Of a stretch of DNA of 64,000 bases, positions 22,166 through 35,170 are shown piece by piece. The position numbers and the translations under genes were made by a program. The stretch spans positions 22,604,073-22,668,072 of the forward strand of contig OZ022241.1 in assembly GCA_963978895.1 (NCBI GenBank). The letters are read 5' to 3'. The stretch is from Erpobdella octoculata (Eukaryota; Annelida; Clitellata; Hirudinida; Erpobdellidae). Within the stretch, counting starts at the first letter, position 1, and every line of letters begins with the position of its first letter. Under the pieces are notes generated by a model. It was given only the letters and a program-made list of their open reading frames with translations. It made no database searches and was not told the origin of the DNA.

Positions 22166-22820
22166 CTATTCCCTACTATAAAAGCGCAATGATGTATGTC
22201 ACCCGATAAGCATCTGCAGGTCTGAAAAAACTCACGTTGATAGATTATGAGACGCTGAACAAGGTTTGTTAGGGCACTTTTTTGTTAAATTGTTTAAATA
22301 AAAAGTTATTAGCCGCGAAAGTTTAACGCTTTGCGGAAATATTTAATGAAATTATTATTAACGACATTTTTCTATTTTGTTTTTATTAGTCCTCTTGTTT
22401 TAATTAATTATAATATTATTAATTACGAAAATTAACTAATTTGCTAATATTATTCCTATTATTGGAATACGCCATAACTCAATATAAACAAGTTGAAAAT
22501 AAATAAATCACCGAAGTAGTAGTCGGCGGGTTTTTCCCAATTTTAAACAAGTTGTAAATTGAATTTAAAAAATCTTTGCGACAATTTACTATTTTATAAA
22601 ACGTGTTCATATGCAACTGGCTATAATAGTCACACGCTTCGCTTGCAAAGCGTGCGTAAATTATTAATATAATAGTTAATAGCGCATAGGTGTTGTTTTT
22701 GAGCTTGGCTCAGAGTGCGATTTGAGTGCGACTAATTTTATTATTAATATGTAAAAACTCACACGCGCGCGAAGCGTGCGTCAAGTGCTGGTTATAGTAA
22801 TAACTTTACGGTGTGACAAT
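22166..22820 (-). repeat. Inverted terminal block of the array
   Basis: From TTCCCTACTATAAAAGCGCA the unit runs backwards: closing block, CTTTCGCGGCTAATAAC, AATAGGAATA subrepeat, both palindromes, and the head CAAGTGCTGG ending at 22,792. The plus block therefore meets a minus block at 22,166, giving a large inverted junction. Confidence 0.88.
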
Positions 22821-23570
22821 TAAATAATTTTTTTTTAATTTCATTAATATTTTTATATAAAGGTACAAATTCTGAGTTTGAATATACCATATAGTGTAAA
22901 AAAAATAAAATTAATAAAGATATTGCGAATCAAAGATCGCGTACCGCCGTGGCAATAGCATTAACGTTTACAGATTGCAATCACGGCGAACCGCCGGGGC
23001 AATAGCAGCGACCTTATATAAAGTGACTAGCGGGGTTTACTTCGTTGTTTCTCTCGCCTTTTGTTCTTTATCGTTTTACATAGAAAAAGTTTTAAAATTA
23101 AAATTAAAATTTTTTTATAACTGAGTTTGTTTTTTAAATAAAATTTTATTATAAACTAATTTTATTTATTTTTTATTCATTTCATTCCTACGATCATCGT
23201 ACCTCACCACTCACAACTACGATGTAAATAGTGCTTGGAAGGGTACTACTTACCGTTTTAAAAGTCTCTCAAATTACGTTAAATGATTTTTTTAAAATTA
23301 AATTTGGTATTAAATTTGTTTTTTAGGCTATTGTAACAAAATAAAAATAATACGACTATTTTTTCGGCACGGGCCGTCCGTAGGAAAGATTACCGGCGCT
23401 TACGTTATACCTATTCTATATATGACTACGTCGGTGAATTGTTTTATTTTATGTTTTTATTCAGCGATGACGTACATTGTTTTTTATATCCGCAAAGCGT
23501 CCAACTTTCCAATAATAGGAATAAAATTAGCAAAATAGTTAATTTTCGTTAATAATATTTGGGTACAGGA
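22821..23570. other. AT-rich spacer with a short array relic
   Basis: Two near-identical 21-bp stretches around CCGCCGNGGCAATAGCA occur near 22,943 and 22,990. 23,480-23,560 is a relic of the array subrepeat (CCAATAATAGGAATAAAATT). No coding region recognised. Confidence 0.5.
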
Positions 23571-23699
23571 GTGGATAGCGAAGAATATGGTACGAACGTA
23601 AACAATGAAAGTTTGAATGATTGCGGTGATGTCCCCGTACCCGTCGATATGATTTCATTTTCTCACCTCGCATTAAATGTTACTGTTAGACGTAGATAA
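23571..23699 (+). pseudogene. PLE C-terminal tail
   Basis: Reads VDSEEYGTNVNNESLNDCGD and ends FSHLALNVTVRRR before a TAG stop. The basic closing motif matches the ends of four other PLE frames here (NITVRRVRR, ENITVRRKRR, NITIRRRR, NITSRRNR). The rest of the element is missing on the left. Confidence 0.65.
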
Positions 23700-23799
23700 C
23701 ACCACATACTAGCTACAATAACTTTATTTTTATCTTGGAAAATAGATCTTACTTTTTAAGCTTCATTAATATAATTATGTTTAAATATTTTATACATTA

Positions 23800-24893
<1,094 letters not shown>

Positions 24894-24935
<42 letters not shown>
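24894..24935. repeat. (TA)n microsatellite
   Basis: About 20 TA units interrupting a PLE C-terminal region. Confidence 0.97.
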
Positions 24936-24937
<2 letters not shown>

Positions 24938-25450
24938 TTTAGATTCATTATATTCATTTCACCACCGATCTTGCGCGCTTGTTTGTTTGCTTGCTTACTT
25001 TCATGCTTGCTTGATTGTTTGGAAGCCTTGAAAGTAAAAATCAACATACTTCCCGTTGTCCGATCAAGCTGAAATTTGAAATATAGATAGTTACATAAAA
25101 ATTTGAAAAATATCGTTTAAAAAACTGAAAGTCAATAAATGAAGGGATTTATGAAAAAATTACGTTTTTAACGCTTGGTTGTTAATAATTCAAATCACGT
25201 TATTATAACGGAAGGCACGAAAAGAAAAAAATGAACAAAGTACAGATACATTTTTCCGGATAAAAATTAAACAATTTGCATGGATAGAAATTTACCTTTT
25301 TTAAACGCAAAAAACCAAGAAAAAAATGAAAAAATAGTTACGTGAAATATATTCAACAAAAAATGGTTTTATACCAAAAATAGCGCTGTACGTGGGTCAT
25401 TGAAAGAAATTTCAAAATAGTCTCATTTCAAAATAGTTGGCAACAGATTG
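24936..25450. other. Helitron-like 5' region, uncertain
   Basis: TTGTTTGCTTGCTTACTTTC repeats and GTCCGATCAAGCTGAAATTT resemble the tandem-repeat plus 'GCTGAAATTT' text found just inside many Helitron 5' ends. No terminus is visible. Confidence 0.35.
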
Positions 25451-26340
25451 CACTCACTCACTCACTCACTCACTCACTCACTCACTCACTCACTCACTCA
25501 CTCACTCACTCACTCACTCACTCACTCACTCACTCACTCACTCACTCACTCACTCACTCACTCACTCACTCACTCACTCACTCACTCACTCACTCACTCA
25601 CTCACTCACTCACTCACTCACTCACTCACTCACTCACTCACTCACTCACTCACTCACTCACTCACTCACTCACTCACTCACTCACTCACTCACTCACTCA
25701 CTCACTCACTCACTCACTCACTCACTCACTCACTCACTCACTCACTCACTCACTCACTCACTCACTCACTCACTCACTCACTCACTCACTCACTCACTCA
25801 CTCACTCACTCACTCACTCACTCACTCACTCACTCACTCACTCACTCACTCACTCACTCACTCACTCACTCACTCACTCACTCACTCACTCACTCACTCA
25901 CTCACTCACTCACTCACTCACTCACTCACTCACTCACTCACTCACTCACTCACTCACTCACTCACTCACTCACTCACTCACTCACTCACTCACTCACTCA
26001 CTCACTCACTCACTCACTCACTCACTCACTCACTCACTCACTCACTCACTCACTCACTCACTCACTCACTCACTCACTCACTCACTCACTCACTCACTCA
26101 CTCACTCACTCACTCACTCACTCACTCACTCACTCACTCACTCACTCACTCACTCACTCACTCACTCACTCACTCACTCACTCACTCACTCACTCACTCA
26201 CTCACTCACTCACTCACTCACTCACTCACTCACTCACTCACTCACTCACTCACTCACTCACTCACTCACTCACTCACTCACTCACTCACTCACTCACTCA
26301 CTCACTCACTCACTCACTCACTCACTCACTCACTCACTCA
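25451..26340. repeat. (CACT)n tetranucleotide array, 890 bp
   Basis: About 222 perfect CACT units without a single interruption, closed by CCCACCCACCCAC and a short (TA)n. It gives frames of Leu-Thr-His-Ser on both plus-strand phases that are not genes. Confidence 0.99.
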
Positions 26341-26367
26341 CCCACCCACCCACTATATATATATATA

Positions 26368-26682
26368 TATTACTTCTACCATCGCACCACGCTTCCTTCG
26401 CGCCCTCCGACACCTGCTTCTGACCCTGACGCCACGATCGTCGCTATCTCTTCACCTTCTACTCCCCCAGACCATACTACCACTCAATGCATCGTCGATT
26501 ACTCATCCGACCCCACGATCGTCGATATCTCTTCACTTTTCACTTCCACAGAACAAGCTACCACTCAATGTATTGTCGATTATTCACTCGTTTCCGCGAA
26601 CACAAGCTCTCCTAATACACATATCTCTTCTGACATTATTAATAACCCTAACATTACTTCGCGTCGTAATCGACACAAATAA
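26368..26682 (+). pseudogene. PLE C-terminal tail with internal duplication
   Basis: One frame reads a repeated segment (ATIVAISSPSTPPDHTTTQC, then TIVDISSLFTSTEQATTQC) and ends INNPNITSRRNRHK before TAA. The ending matches the basic tail of the other PLE frames. The repeat unit is about 78 bp. Everything upstream is replaced by (TA)n and (CACT)n. Confidence 0.6.
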
Positions 26683-27078
26683 AACATTATTTCTTACCAC
26701 ACACATACTGTTACTCTTTCCTATTTATACTTCATTAATTTGTACACCGCCCGCGCCATACACCATTTGTACACCTATAAATTCCACCAATTCTACTTAC
26801 AAGACGTTTCTCGTACACTATCTCCCCTTCCCATATTCGTACACACACCTACAACTACAGCTATTCACCTCGTCTAGCTCTCTCACTTTTCAGTTGTCGC
26901 GTTCGTGCTTTAGCGCTCATTCGTTTACTTAATTTGAAGTAATCTCGTTTTCGTTTTACTTTTGCACTCTAATGGAATTTAATTTAATTTGTTTCAAACT
27001 CTAATGGAATTTAATTTAATTTAACTTGTTTTGATTCGTCTTGCTTCCGTTTCTTATTTTACGCTGACTTTCACTTTT
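26683..27078 (+). other. PLE 3' untranslated region
   Basis: AT-rich with a duplicated block (CTCTAATGGAATTTAATTTA twice near 26,970 and 26,999), leading to the hammerhead. Confidence 0.5.
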
Positions 27079-27121
27079 GGGCTCTGAAGATGGAAAAGGA
27101 TTTCCGAAACTGCTGTAAGCC
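27079..27121 (+). ncRNA. Hammerhead ribozyme motif (PLE)
   Basis: GGGCT, CTGAAGA (27,084-27,090), stem II TGGAAAAGGATTTCC, GAAA, CTGCTG, TA, AGCC. Core intact; stem III is less palindromic than in the other copies. Confidence 0.8.
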
Positions 27122-27271
27122 AAATAAAACATCTGAAACAAGTCTCACGTCTTTCAATTACCGCAAAATCAAGGGCACCATAAAAAAATTGATAAACGCC
27201 AAGTGGGCCATAGTTTTTAACGGAGTGTGCTTAAAAGAAAATATTACGCCAAGCTACGCTCGAAATAAATA
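27122..27271 (+). pseudogene. PLE N-terminal segment
   Basis: [20 protein letters not shown] then TPSYARNK and a stop, immediately followed by (TA)n. Same family as 6333-6486. Confidence 0.8.
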
Positions 27272-27295
<24 letters not shown>

Positions 27296-27302
<7 letters not shown>

Positions 27303-27370
27303 CGATCGGATGAATGGTGTAGCAATGCATGAATAACATATATACATACATACATACATACATACATATA
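27296..27370 (-). mobile_element. Helitron 5' region split by HERO insertion
   Basis: On the minus strand this reads (TATG)n, then TTCATGCATTGCTACACCAT and TCATCCGATCG, the block that follows the 5' (TATG)n of Helitrons at 46,265 and 54,404. The matching 5' end lies beyond the HERO copies near 33,090, so HERO landed in this repeat tract. Confidence 0.7.
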
Positions 27371-28077
27371 AAAAGGCCAGACATAGTTGTTTTTTCGAGT
27401 CTGGCCAAGACATTTCTTCTCATCGAGTTGACAGTGCCTTGGGAAAGCAACATGCAGGCCAGTAACATCATGAAATTAGAAAGATACAGAGAATTGATGT
27501 TGGATTTGGAAGCAAATGGCTCAAGAGCTGAGCTTTTTGCTGTTGAAGTCGGAGCACGCGGTTTGGTTGGTAAATCTTTGCTAAAGTTGCTGCGGGCCCT
27601 GGGAATGTCTAACAGAGAGCGGACCCATGCAATTAAACAGATTTCTGAAGCAGCAGAATCGGCTTCATTCTGGATTTGGTCTCAAAGAGAGAAAAAAGAA
27701 GATTTTCCAAATTTAGAAGCCGCTCTCTCCGCTCCGCAAGAATAGAATTGCTTCGTCTTTGTTTACGTGGCGATATTAAGTACCGCTACGAAAGCGAAGC
27801 CGTTATGTCGTCGAAGGTTTTTTCACTTGAATAGTCTGAATTTCTCTAAAGTCGCGAGTTTATTTGCATGACAAATATCTGCCACGATGCAAGGAATGAT
27901 AGAAATTCGATGTCGGAAAAGAACAAAAACATTTTCTGCCGGAGGACGTTCGTCCGTCGAACGTGGCACGCCCCCCTTAGAACGTCAAGAAATTAAAGAG
28001 CCGAAACGTTTGCTCGAGTGGGGGTTTTCTTCTGATGACCTCCACAGAAAAGCTCTTCAGGAGTGCACACACATTTT
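27371..28077 (+). pseudogene. HERO/R2-type element, 5'-truncated copy A
   Basis: Starts at the endonuclease core (RPDIVVFSSLAKTF, IELTVPWE) directly after (ATAC)n and runs to the stop (SAPQE) at 27,745, then about 330 bp of 3' UTR ending GGAGTGCACACACA. It is almost identical to 32,263-32,955 of copy B. The second copy follows head-to-tail. Truncation at the 5' side is usual for target-primed insertions. Confidence 0.85.
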
Positions 28078-28154
28078 TGAGGCGTTAGCCATTTGACCCC
28101 CGGGAAAGACCGGGTGACTCTCGGGAAAGACCTTGTGGCAACTGGGAAAGACCG

Positions 28155-30041
28155 GTGACACCGTGGAAAAACAGGTGGCAACTTGGAAAGACGAGTATTA
28201 CGGGTATCCTGGCCCAGCTTAGCCGGGATACAAAAAACACCGTTCATCTAGCTGCGACAACGAAATCGAATTTATGCCCCCAGAGCTCCAACCGAAAGGA
28301 GGGGGAGTATGATGAGCTCACAATCGGACCTACGGTCATCGACCTTGATCTTCCAACGGACCCTAATGGGGGAACACTTCATGAGTGTGTGTGCGGTAGA
28401 GGTTTCGCAACAAGCCGCGGTATGAAGGTTCACCGTACGAAAATGGGTTGCCTGCTTAAAGCTGTACAGGATCATCGTACTGTAGCAAGCATTGCTTTAG
28501 GTAAAACGCCGGGCCAAGTCGGGCCGGATGCCAACCACAGCCCCGACAGGTTCCACGATCCTGATAGTGACGAGAATAGGCAACCTCGAGCTAGAATTAA
28601 CTTCCCCGCTGCTGCTAACAAAGCGGATTGGTCGAAGCTCGACGAGATACTTTCCAAGCTTCTCAAAGTGCAGATAAAAGAACTTCCAATGTTTCAATTG
28701 AACAATCTAACTGACACCATTTACAACAAGTGTTTAGAGATTTTCGGTTCCAAGGAAAAAGTTCTCATGGACAGAGGCGAAAAAACTCATATTTCAAGGC
28801 GACAACGAGAGATTGCTAGACTCAAAAAGGAAAAAAAACGACTTCGTCAACAATGGAGGAGAGCTCCAGACAACGAGAAACCAGGGCTCTCAGCATTACG
28901 ACATGACTTGAGGCAACGATTGAGTGCACTCTTGCGAGCAGAACGTTTGCGGGTAAAGAAAAAAGAACAAAAGAAGGCAAGATTCCAGTGTGTCAGAGAT
29001 CCATTCCGTTATGGTAAAAGCTTGCTCGATCCACCAAAGTCAGGTACTCTGCAAGTCAGTAAAGAGCAGCTTGATCATCACTTCCGAGCTGCTTTCATTG
29101 ACCCCTTGGGCGACAAAGAACTAGCTGAAAGATCAGATCTTCCCGAGATTCCTCTTCCAAAGGTTGCTTTCAACGAGGGAGTAATTTCAATTTTTGACAT
29201 ATCCCAATTCCTCCGAAAAACAAGAAATAGATCTGCTCCAGGTCCAAATGGTGTACCATACCTGGTGTATAAAAAATGTCCGGGTGTGTTGAAAGTTTTA
29301 CACTCATTGCTCAAGTCTGCTTGGACGTCCGGGTCTGTTGATAAAGAGTGGCAAAAAGCTGAAGGCATTTTTATACCAAAGGAGAAAGTTTCAGTCGACA
29401 TCAATCAGTTCAGACCAATTTCTCTTCTCAATGTTGAAGCAAAAATATTTTTTGCTGTGCTTGCCAAGAGGTTGACGAGCTATCTAACACAAAACGACTA
29501 CATAGACAAGTCAATTCAGAAAGGAGGAATTCCTGGTGTTCCTGGTTGCATCGAACATTCTACCATGATCTGGGAGTCTATAAAAAGAGCAAAACAGAAT
29601 CGACTCAGTTTGCACGTCGTTTGGCTTGATCTTGCAAATGCTTATGGAGCGGTTCGTCACCAGCTGATTTGGAGAGCTTTGACGATGCACCATGTTCCAA
29701 AGTTCGTTATGGATATTTTACGACAGTATTTTCAAGATTTTCACCTGAGATTATCGACAAAGACGTGTTCAACCGATTGGTTTCGTCTTCAGGTCGGTAT
29801 CGCCATGGGGTGCTCTATTTCTCCCATATTATTCGTGCTAGCAATGCAACTACTTCTGAATTCAGTTGGTGCAAGGGTAGAAGATGTTTATGTCGGCCGA
29901 GGTATTTTCATGCCACCTCTGAGAGCTTTCATGGACGACACGACAATTAGTTTGAATAAGTGTATTTCAATGAGACGGACACTTGATGTCTTCAGCGATC
30001 TACTCAAATGGTGCGGAATGAGTTTTAATAATAATAATAAT
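28155..30041 (+). pseudogene. HERO ORF, first part: zinc finger and reverse transcriptase
   Basis: The start codon is uncertain. Residues about 75-100 form the finger (HECVCGRGFATSRGMKVHRT ... MGC). A Lys/Arg-rich RLKKEKKRLRQQ helix follows, then RT: FLRKTRNRSAPGPNGVPYLV, KVSVDINQFRPISLLN, WLDLANAYGAVRHQLIWRAL (motif A), GIAMGCSISPILFVLAM (motif B) and LRAFMDDTTIS (motif C, catalytic Asp pair intact, near 29,930). The frame ends where a LINE is inserted after KWCGMSFN. Confidence 0.88.
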
Positions 30042-31032
30042 AATAATAGTCAATTTGTAAAGCGCCAGTAGCAGAGCGTCAGAGGCGCGCGGGATCTTGT
30101 CCGAAAGCCTTCGAGAACAGATGAGTCTTTAAATGTTTTTTGAACGACGTCAGACATGGTGATGATGTGATTGATGGCGGCAGTGAATTCCAGATGGCTG
30201 GGGAGCTGTAGCTGAATGATCTATTGGTGAGTTTTGAGTGGCTAACCGGTTGGTAAAGTAAGAGAGAGTTGGAAGAACGGAGTTGTCTATTGTTGGTCCT
30301 AATGGTGATGAGTTTATTTAAGTAAGGTGGGTTATTAGTGCTGAGAATTTTGTAGGTTAGCAGTGATATCTTGAAAATGATTCTATATTCTATTGGAAGC
30401 CAGTGAAGTTTGCGGAGATGAGAAGAGGAGGAAGTGACAGTGGATGAGTTTGTGGTGACTTTGGCGAGTTGATTCTGAACACGTTGAAGTTTATTTAAGC
30501 GAGTCGATGATTTTCCGTAGAGCAGAGAGTTGCAGTAGTTCAGTCTAGATGTGACTAGGCTGCGTGCAAGGGTGGTAGCAGTCTCAGTAGAGAGTAGGGG
30601 GCGTATGTGTTTCAGGGCCTGTATATGATAGTTGCAGGCCTTTATAGTTGAAGATATGTGACGGTCGAAGCGTAGGTGGCTGTCAAGGGTGACGCCTAGC
30701 AGTTTAACGTGTGAAGATATAGGAAGGGTGGCTCCAGCGATGTCTATTGAGGTTAATTCTTTAAATTTGGTGAGTTGCTGTGATGAGCCAAGGATGATTA
30801 CTTCAGACTTGGTAGGGTTTAACTGTAAAAAGTTTAAGCGGTGCCACTGTTGAATTTTGTGTGTGCAGAATGTAAGAGTTTGGATCATGTTTGGTGAGTC
30901 GTCACAAGAGAGAGCAGTGAAAAGACAGGTGTTGTCAGCGTATTGGTGGAAAGAGACGTTTGATTGTTCGATGATGGCGCAGATGGGTGTGGTGTATGTT
31001 GTGAATAGAAGAGGTCCCAGGACAAAGCATCT
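30020..31032 (-). pseudogene. CR1/L2-type LINE fragment inserted in HERO
   Basis: Minus strand: LGPLLF, QYADNTCLF (motif C, second Asp changed to Asn), VKLLGVTLDSHLRFDRHISS, then the C-terminal LRKLHWLPIEYRIIFKISLL and SYSSPAIWNSLPPSI, ending SFKKHLKTHLFSKAFG. The 3' end is GCGCTTTACAAATTGAC followed by (TAT)n at 30,025-30,050. It is 5'-truncated just before LGPLLF. It separates HERO motif C from the rest of HERO. Confidence 0.85.
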
Positions 31033-32637
31033 AAATCGAGAAGTCTCTCCCTGCGTCGCGGTAAAATTGATGAATACACCGTTTTCTCTGTTGATGGTAA
31101 CAAGATTCCAACAGTGAGCGACGAACCAGTGAAAAGTCTCGGGAGATGGTATTGTAAATCCCTGAATGACGTTGATCAGGGTGCTTCTATTCTCCGTATG
31201 GCAACTGTCTCCATGGAAAGCATTAATGCTGCTCCGCTTCAGAGCAGGTTCAAAGTGTGGATTTTGCAATTTGTTTTAGTGCCAAGACTGCTTTGGCCTC
31301 TGACAGTCTATGAAATTGGTCTGCAAGTTGTGGAGAAACTAGAAAGAAAGATAGCTCGTTTTACACGTCAATGGTTGGGTCTGCCTCCGGGATTGACGTC
31401 TGTGGCTCTCTACGGCAAAACAGCCAAGCTGAGACTTCCATTGCGGTCTTTTGTTGAAGATTTCAAGATCAGCAAACTGAGAACTCAGATGATGCTCGGT
31501 AATTCAACGGATCAGAGAGTCGCTGAGGTAAAACCAACTCTAATCTCAGGAACCAAATGGAATGCTAGAGTTGAAATAGAGAATGCCACGGTTTCTCTCC
31601 AGTGGACTGAAAGGACCGGAGCAGTTCAGTTGGGGCGGCATGGTGTTGGATTGAACCACCATCTCTGGTGGTCCAAGGCAAACGCTCAGGAAAGATCAGA
31701 CTTGATTGTTCAGGACTGAAAGCAAGCGATAGAAAGCGAGAGAGTTGTGAAGAGCGCACAATTGTCACAGCAAGGCGACTGGACCAGATGGGAGGAGACA
31801 GTTCAGCGGTCTCTGTCATGGGAAGATATATGGCGCTATGCTCCAGTACGGCTATCGTTCCTCATTAGATCGATGTAGGATCAGCTGCCAACAGCCAGCA
31901 ATTTAAAGAAATGGAAATTAATTGAGAACGATGAGTGTCAGCTCTGCGGTCGGTCGCAGTCATTGATTCATATTCTTTCCTCCTGCTCCTATTCCCTTTC
32001 TCATGGTAGATACACGTGGCGCCACAACCTTGTTCTCCAAAAGCTGCTGGGATTTGTAAAAGAGGCCTGCCGAAAAGCCAACTCAATGGAGGTGAAACCT
32101 AGGAGGAGGATTTCTTTTTTGGGAGAGGGATTGCCGCAGCTAAATCGCCCAAAAAGAACCCTCACGGAAGGAGAGAATGTTTTCCATGCGGCGAACGACT
32201 GGAGGGTCTCTGCCGATCTGAAAACGGAAAAGTGCTTCCCAGTTTCAATAAAGGAAAGTGGAAAAAGGCCAGACATAGTTGTTTTTTCGAGTCTGGCCAA
32301 GACATTTCTTCTCATCGAGTTGACAGTGCCTTGGGAAAGCAACATGGAGGCCAGTAACATCATGAAATTAGAAAGATACAGAGAATTGATGTTGGATTTG
32401 GAAGCAAATGGCTCAAGAGCTGAGCTTTTTGCTGTTGAAGTCGGAGCTCGCGGTTTGGTTGGTAAATCTTTGCTAAAGTTGCTGCGGGCCCTGGGAATGT
32501 CTAACAGAGAGCGGACCCGTGCAATTAAACAGATTTCTGAAGCAGCAGAATCGGCTTCATTCTGGATTTGGTCTCAAAGAGAGAAAAAAGAAGATTTTCC
32601 AAATTTAGAAGCCGCTCTCTCCGCTCCGCAAGAATAG
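31033..32637 (+). pseudogene. HERO ORF, second part: thumb, zinc knuckle, endonuclease
   Basis: Resumes at KSRSLSLRRGKIDEY and continues SLGRWYCKSLN, ARFTRQWLGLPPGLTSVALY, then CQLCGRSQSLIHILSSC (CCHC) with GRYTWRHNLVL, then RPDIVVFSSLAKTF and IELTVPWE, the PD-(D/E)xK endonuclease core. Only two in-frame stops (TGA at 31,717, TAG near 31,870) break an otherwise open frame to 32,637. Confidence 0.87.
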
Positions 32638-32956
32638 AATTGCTTCGTCTTTGTTTACGTGGCGATATTAAGTACCGCTACGAAAGCGAAGCCGTTATGT
32701 CGTCGAAGGTTTTCTCACTTGAATAGTCTGAATTTCTCTAAAGTCGCGAGTTTATTTGCATGACAAATATCTGGCACGATGCAAGGAATGATAGAAATTC
32801 GATGTCGGAAAAAAACAAAAACATTTTCTGCCGGAGGACGTTCGTCCGTCGAACGTGGCTCGCCCCCCTTAGAACGTCAAGAAATTAAAGAGCCGAAACG
32901 TTTGCTCGAGGGGGGGGTTTTTCTGATGACCTCCACAGAAAAGCTCTTCAGGAGTG

Positions 32957-33100
32957 CACACACACACACATACATACATACATACATACATACATACATA
33001 CATACATACATACATACATACATACATACATACATACATACATACATACATGCATACATACATACATACAAACAAACATTCATTTATATATAAAATACTT
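32957..33100 (-). repeat. (CATA)n tract and Helitron 5' end remnant
   Basis: About 28 CATA units with one CATG, then AAACATTCATTTATATATAA, the reverse complement of a Helitron 5' end. It pairs with the 27,296-27,370 block as the other side of the HERO insertion site. Confidence 0.8.
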
Positions 33101-33365
33101 TCTACTTTTTATTTTGAACTTCTAATTTACTTTTTAACTTTAGTGCAACTTTGTCTTTTGATATGTTTATCAAGTTTTATCTCTCTCCTTTACCTTTAAA
33201 ATAAATTAACTTATTAATTTAATATGTACGTAGTTTTATATAATTATTACTTCTCTTTTTCAACCATTTCAATATCCTGTATAAATTGTATCTCATTTTT
33301 TAAATTACTAAAATTGAGTCTTTTTTGTTTTTACACATCACTATTCATTTTAGTTTGTTTATAAT
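33101..33365 (+). other. AT-rich PLE pseudo-LTR sequence
   Basis: No coding content; lies directly before a hammerhead and PLE start. Confidence 0.5.
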
Positions 33366-33406
33366 CGCCCTGATGATGACAAAATGTTGAAACTGGCCAG
33401 TTGGCG
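33366..33406 (+). ncRNA. Hammerhead ribozyme motif (PLE)
   Basis: CGCC, CTGATGA, stem II TGACAAAATGTT, GAAA, palindromic CTGGCCAG, TT, GGCG. Stem I pairs CGCC with GGCG. Confidence 0.87.
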
Positions 33407-34255
<849 letters not shown>

Positions 34256-34299
34256 CTAATTGCAATTTATTATTTTATAACATTTAAGAATATATTTAT

Positions 34300-34480
34300 T
34301 GAAAATTATATATTTGTTTGCGTTCGTACTTTGAGTTCGCCTTTACACATTGGTTCGCAATAAGGTTCGCTATTTAGTGACTGGTTCGCATTTTAGTTCG
34401 TGTTTTCGTTTGCGTTTTAGAGGTTCGCCGTTCGCTGGTTTGCCGTTCGCGTTTTACAGACACCCCTCGAACAACATCAA
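34300..34480. repeat. GGTTCGC degenerate repeats
   Basis: Seven or more GGTTCGC/TTCGC motifs at irregular spacing. Possibly a transposon subterminal region; the text ends ACAGACACCCC. Confidence 0.4.
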
Positions 34481-34593
34481 TAATTCTGAGCTTAGTACAT
34501 GTATCCCAACTTAGTTAAGATCCTGTTGAACATTTCACAACAAAATTCAATGTCAGCTTCAAATTTTCTAAGAATTGGCAATGCAGCTTTGCT

Positions 34594-35170
34594 TCAATAT
34601 GGAAAGATTTCCATTTTCGTGAGTGACAATTCTGACCAATGTCGTAACTTGTTATAATTTTTTTCGTCAAGAACATTGACGCTTGCTCCTGAATCAGCTA
34701 TGACTGTAACTATTGAACCATTAATCTTGATCTCAAATTTTGGTTGACTGGAGTTGGATTTATTTATTGAATAAATGTTTCCGTCTTCGGAATCTGAATC
34801 ATGCTTTGTATGGACTTCATTCAATTTAGACTTGGAGTGATGTCTTATGATGTGGATAAAAAAACATGGTTTTACTTTGGCAAACACTTTCAAAATGATG
34901 TAACTTTTGACATGATCGACAGGTTTTTCCGAATGCTGGACATGATTGTCGACCACCTTTGTGCGGCCATTGCTTTCCGCAATTTCTGCATGTTTCGGTC
35001 TTTCTGTTAGGGTTTCTGTTAAACTTTGGACGTGTGATTTGTTTTTTCATATGGTCTGAATAATAGATTTTGATTCTATGCTTGATGCTTGCTGGTCTGC
35101 AACTTCTGTTGCTCTCGCGATGTCAATCAGTTTCACCAGTGTCGTCGATGGATCACTCAGATTTCATGCA
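34594..35170 (-). pseudogene. Gypsy-type gag zinc knuckles and aspartic protease
   Basis: Minus strand: VKLIDIARATEVADQQASSI, then CRNCGKQWPHKGGRQSCPA with CRSCQKLHHFESVC (two CCHC knuckles), then IVTVIADSGASVNVLDEKNY, the retroviral-type protease with D-S-G-A active site. It spans the gag/pol junction with one frame shift. No LTR is seen. RT/integrase of a possibly related element lies at 60.8-63.7 kb. Confidence 0.85.

Larger units (their letters stand above)
28078..32956 (+). mobile_element. HERO/R2-type non-LTR retrotransposon copy B
   Basis: One ORF with an N-terminal zinc finger, RT and C-terminal restriction-like endonuclease, about 4.9 kb including a 1-kb foreign LINE. The 5' UTR has 20-bp tandem repeats (GGGAAAGACCGGGTGAC-like, 28,100-28,195). 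The 3' end is GGAGTGCACACACA joined to (CATA)n. RT motifs NAYGAV, AMGCSISPILF and FMDDT place it near HERO; NeSL or R2 are alternatives. Confidence 0.82.

Noticed and set aside
9619..22820. Rho-independent terminators or bacterial operators at the GC palindromes
   Set aside because: The genome is eukaryotic and the palindromes recur as part of a repeat unit.
25437..26932. 494- and 328-residue frames of Leu-Thr-His-Ser repeats
   Set aside because: They are translations of (CACT)n in two phases; open in all frames for lack of stops. Not genes.
27371..32955. R2 element in 28S rDNA
   Set aside because: No rRNA sequence flanks it, and the flanks are CATA repeats and Helitron text.
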